Part shown: piece by piece, positions 59,997 to 64,000 of the stretch
Layout of the letters: each line of letters starts with the position of its first letter
Position numbering within the stretch: the first letter of the stretch is position 1
Source: Paragordius varius
Taxonomy: Eukaryota; Nematomorpha
Length of the DNA stretch: 64,000 nt
Reading direction: 5' to 3'
Assembly: GCA_964247055.1 (NCBI GenBank)
Contig: OZ176050.1
Coordinates: 9,486,001 to 9,550,000, forward strand
Made by a program: the position numbers and the translations under genes
The notes under the pieces: generated by a model
What the model was told of the DNA's origin: nothing
The model's input: the letters and a program-made list of their open reading frames with translations, nothing else
Database searches by the model: none

Positions 59997-62900
59997 GAAT
60001 GAAATTAAAAGAAACAAACTTAAAGCAATATCCCGTAAACGTATAAGGCCAATTTAATTTTAAAAAGGTTTCAAAATCTAATTGATTATTATAAATAAGT
60101 TGGATATTATTTTTTTAAAAAATATAAAAAATAACCATTATAATATTTCAAATAAATCATTTCATTTATAAAATAAACATATGACAACACTTATAATATT
60201 ATTTGATTTTTAATCTTCATGTGCCTCAAATATGGGAAAAATACATTTTACGAAAAAATTTGGGCTAATTGTAATTTACACTATTGTTTATGCTTGCTTA
60301 GTGATATTTAAAAATTAAATTTGCAAGTTTAACCATATATTTACTGTTTAAATTGACTAACGTTATCTATTACCGGTAAATTTTTTAAATTCATATTAAA
60401 TAAAAAAAATTATTTTTTGACAACGACTCAACATAAATAACAGTTAATAAAATTAAAAACAAAACCTCACTCTTGTGTAAAAGTATAATGGTATTAATAG
60501 ACAAATCACAAAGGATTAAGTTTGTAAGACTTAATTTTGTAAATTAATATTAATTTTTCTAGAAAATTTAAATAGTTATTTTATAATAATATAAATATTA
60601 TAACATAATAAAAATATGTATTTTAATTACATAAACAGTGTATGCTCTGCTTTCTAAGACAAGTAATGTGACTTAGTTTTTTTTAGTCATTAAGATATAG
60701 CAGCAAAAAGTATTTTAAATGCTTTGAAGCACTTTTTATTGAATGTTTTATATAAATTAAAAAAAGTAAGCAATTTACTACAGTAACGAAAGATATTATT
60801 GGCCATTTCGGTTTTTAATTGGCTAAAATAATATGTCTGAGGCCATGTAGGAGATTTTTCCTTTGTTAATTAAATAAAATTGATTGAACACTGTATTTTT
60901 CCTTACAATTTTCAATAATGAAAACATTAATATCGAAAAATCTTATAACTGACAACAGACATGTAAATTAATATTTAGTTAATTTAAATATCGAAATGGC
61001 TAATGATAGCTCTAGTCACTGTATTTTATATGGTAGGATTAAACGCTGAGTTGTTAAACAATATGTATGCAAAATAACCCAACACTCCTATTTTAAAATT
61101 AAGTGAAATATATATAGCCTCAGAATTAAACAAACACAAGGTACAAGACGCAAGCAAGAATACGCATAAAATTATAAAAATACCTGAGATTTTTTCAGGT
61201 GCCTTTTTATAATTCATTATATATTTTAATATAAATATTATATTTTTAATTCTGCTGAGATATGTATAAGAGAGGTGTACCGTAATTTTTATTTTTCTTT
61301 TCTATATTATACCTTGTAGCGTTCTCGTGTTCATAATAACAAGAGTTAAGAAATTGTATGAAAAATGAATTGTGTTATAAATACATTTTTTTTTCAATTT
61401 TGTCTTTTTTTATTATTATAATTTTTTTTTAAAATTTTACATTTAAATAAACATTTTTTTTTAAACCGTGTTTATAATTAAATAATTTGTAGATTTATTC
61501 GTACACAAAACGAATTTTCATTTTAAATCATTATCAAGTGTATTGGTTGCACTTTAATGTAAACAGTGTCTAATAATACACTGTTTCAGAGATCATTGGT
61601 GAAAAGAAGAGACTGTTATGGGAATTAGGTAAAAATGGAAACAAACATCTTACCTTAAAAAAATATTGTAATATAAACAAATATTCTGTAATTTTTAAAA
61701 AAACCAATACATATATTAAAAGTACAAACAGAAAAAATTACTACATGTTAGAAATGTATAAACGCTTCAGAAACACTCTTTTATATTTCACATCTCTTTA
61801 TTTATTTTTTCATTGGAAAGATGAGTAAGTACATTGGTATTTAACACTTTATTATGATTAATTTATATTAATGTTAAGGTTTTGCTAATCATATGTTAAT
61901 TTTTACCTGTTCATCTATACTTAATTATTATCCTTAAGTTATTTAAATTCAATAATATATGCTTATATTTTTCAATCTAGTTTATTATTTTTTCAATTTT
62001 AAATACACATTAATATACAATTGAAATAGTTAGTTAAATATTTAATATAAAGCTCTGCAAAAATAAAGATGAGCTACAATAGTCCCTTACTTTTATCATT
62101 ATTATCTAATAAATATACCTTTGCTACATAAATTTTTAATTACTTTTATATTATATTATTATAATTATTCTTTCTAAATCAACATAGTAATCTCTCAGCA
62201 TATAAGTTCTTGTTTTCTTATAAACATATAAAACCTTATACCTGTATATATTTTATTGTTATATTTTTATTCCTAAATTTCATTATAAGAAAATATCATT
62301 TAAGTAATAGATTTTCCAACCTAAGATATTGAATTATTTTCGGCGTATTCATTCTGGATCTATATTCCTTAACAAAATGTGATTTAAACCTTATGAATTA
62401 AATTTAATAATTTTCATTATTCGATTCACTTGGCATTTAAAACATGCATTTGTTAACACCTCGTGCAATTCTTTTATTAGTATTCTTACCCATAGTTGAG
62501 GTAAAAGAATTTATATATGATTTATATGATACATATATCAAAACATAAATACTACCAAAAAATGATATTATATTCTAAACTGTCCTCCTTTTCATCTGAG
62601 CATCCGCCAAAACAAAATAAGATTCTTTTGTGTTAAAGTTTTTTCTAAACTTTTAATAATTGGGTGTAGCTGCCTCTCTGTCCCATGTCTATACACAATT
62701 TTCGTTTATATTGCTCCATTAACTTGCCCACTCAATAAAATTGTTTAAGCGTGCCCATATTTAAGATTTTAACCCTTGATCAGAGTCCATAAATATCTCC
62801 ATTTTTCAATGTCCTATATTTCGTTTATTCATTTGTAACTACTTCTAAACCCATCCCCTTTAGTCATAATGTTAAAATCTAAAACTCTCAAAAAATCCAA

Positions 62901-64000
62901 AATGGTAGCGACCTAAATACCTATCTGAAATATATTACATATTCATATAATTCTCATAGTCGAAAGTGATTGCCTCAACATTTCTACCTATACAGTCGTT
63001 CTTAATAGTTTATTCTACATTTTAACCTTATCTAACACATTACTAACTTTAATTTTGCTTTTTATTATTTAAATTAGTATATGTCCCAAAAGACTCAATA
63101 TACATAAAGTTCCCTTAATATATCTAATAATCAATGATAAATTATTACGCGTTTATTTTTGTTTTAATCACAAATCCCTCTTTAAAAATAATTTTATTAG
63201 GTTTATAGGACATACATTTTACTTTTAAAAATCGAATTTTTTTACCAAATATTTTTTCCTATTCCTTAAAAAATTTAAGCTAAAATAGCCCGAGCTCAGT
63301 GTCTAAATTTTATCCCACAACGTTTATATAAGTTTTAAAGTTTCACCACTGTTGAACATTCGTTTTAGTATTCTAACCGTTTTTCTGAACTATTCAAGGA
63401 TAATTAAGTTTTTTTATCAAAACATTCCCCATTTCACATTTAACATATTACCCCTTTTCATTATTTTCTTGATGCATTAAGCCTTTGTATTTGGTATCCG
63501 TCTATTTATTGGAGACTAAAATCAAAATGCTTCCAATAGTTTGTTATACATTTAGGGTCATTTGTATGAGTCCTTGAGCATCCTCAAATTTGTTAATTTT
63601 ATATAATCATATCTTCCGGCTAAATTTTAAGTGCGATAAAAATGGTGATCTAAATTAAAGTATTTGTAATATTTCAAATTACTTGGTTTAATTTTATGCC
63701 GGCTCATTGTCCAAAAGGTCTTGGTATATCATTCATACGGACCATATTTTTTACACCAATTCAAATCAGAATCTTCCTCTCATATATATGTAAAAAATCA
63801 TACTTTGTAGATTTACAACATTTCTCTTTCGTTAATTTAATTGTTCTGCCTCTTATATCCCAAAAAATAATCGAATTTAATTCTTAAAGGCCCTTTATAT
63901 AATATACAATTGACGAAAATAGGAATCAACTTTTTTAAATAAATTTAGCCAAAACTTCCAATTTATAAAAACTAAATCCGAAAATGTATTTTTTAAACTG
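59997..64000. other. gene-poor right end
   Basis: 4 kb of AT-rich DNA with no supported gene. A 45-bp imperfect hairpin at 61170-61214 (AATTATAAAAA ... TTTTTATAATT outside ACCTGA ... TCAGGT) overlaps a 63-codon minus frame (61026-61217) that begins MNYKKAPEKISGIFIILCVF and continues LLASCTLCLFNSEA. This resembles a signal peptide, but no mature protein or partner exon follows. Small frames elsewhere look like chance. Confidence 0.4.

Overview
This is 64 kb of very AT-rich (roughly three quarters A+T by eye) animal nuclear DNA. A Wnt ligand, a TMED2/p24 cargo receptor, a muscle-type calponin and an HMG20 homologue place it in Metazoa. Eight spliced genes can be read to the base, with GT-AG introns and consistent phases. 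From left to right they are: a 10-cysteine astakine/prokineticin-like secreted peptide (+, 4434-5745), an oversized Wnt4 (-, 7820-13912), the splicing factor ESS2 (+, 25272-29855), an Mp20/myophilin-type calponin (-, 30766-31599), UDP-glucose 4-epimerase GALE (-, 38281-40172), TMED2 (+, 43078-43796), and a head-to-head pair of COQ9 (-, 55884-56777) and HMG20 (+, 56810-58438) whose start codons are only 32 bp apart.

The most unusual signal is intron size. Eleven introns in five genes (GALE, TMED2, calponin, COQ9, HMG20) are only 22-29 nt long, while neighbouring introns in the same genes run from 68 to 803 nt and Wnt4 has one of 3.2 kb. Such spliceosomal mini-introns are rare in animals; dicyemid mesozoans are the best-known case. 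The species cannot be fixed from the window. A small, fast-evolving bilaterian, lophotrochozoan or mesozoan-like, is my inference.

The rest is mostly repeats. (1) A non-autonomous Helitron family with correct termini (TC start, hairpin plus CTAG end, insertion between A and T) and an internal array of about 165-bp modules: 2003-3797, 18375-20460, 33528-35415, 46725-47725, 52696-53280 and fragments. (2) hAT elements with 8-bp target duplications: a 1.77-kb decayed element at 53762-55532, five small derivatives, and a transposase relic at 20881-21250. (3) TTAA-flanked small elements with a palindrome just inside each end. (4) A foldback family into which one TTAA element has inserted. (5) An RTE-like LINE at 47790-50580 plus two LINE fragments. 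(6) A GIY-YIG relic of a Penelope-like element beside a tandem repeat. (7) An unidentified dispersed repeat in two copies (23.6-24.8 and 45.6-46.6 kb), each holding two offset units. (8) A small inverted-repeat element at 59.8 kb that can fold into a three-way junction.

One assembly fault affects a gene: ESS2 exon 2 is present twice, once on each side of a 200-N gap, with error-rich copies facing the gap. The genes are ordinary housekeeping and developmental genes and do not form a pathway. From 58.4 kb to the right edge I see no convincing gene.
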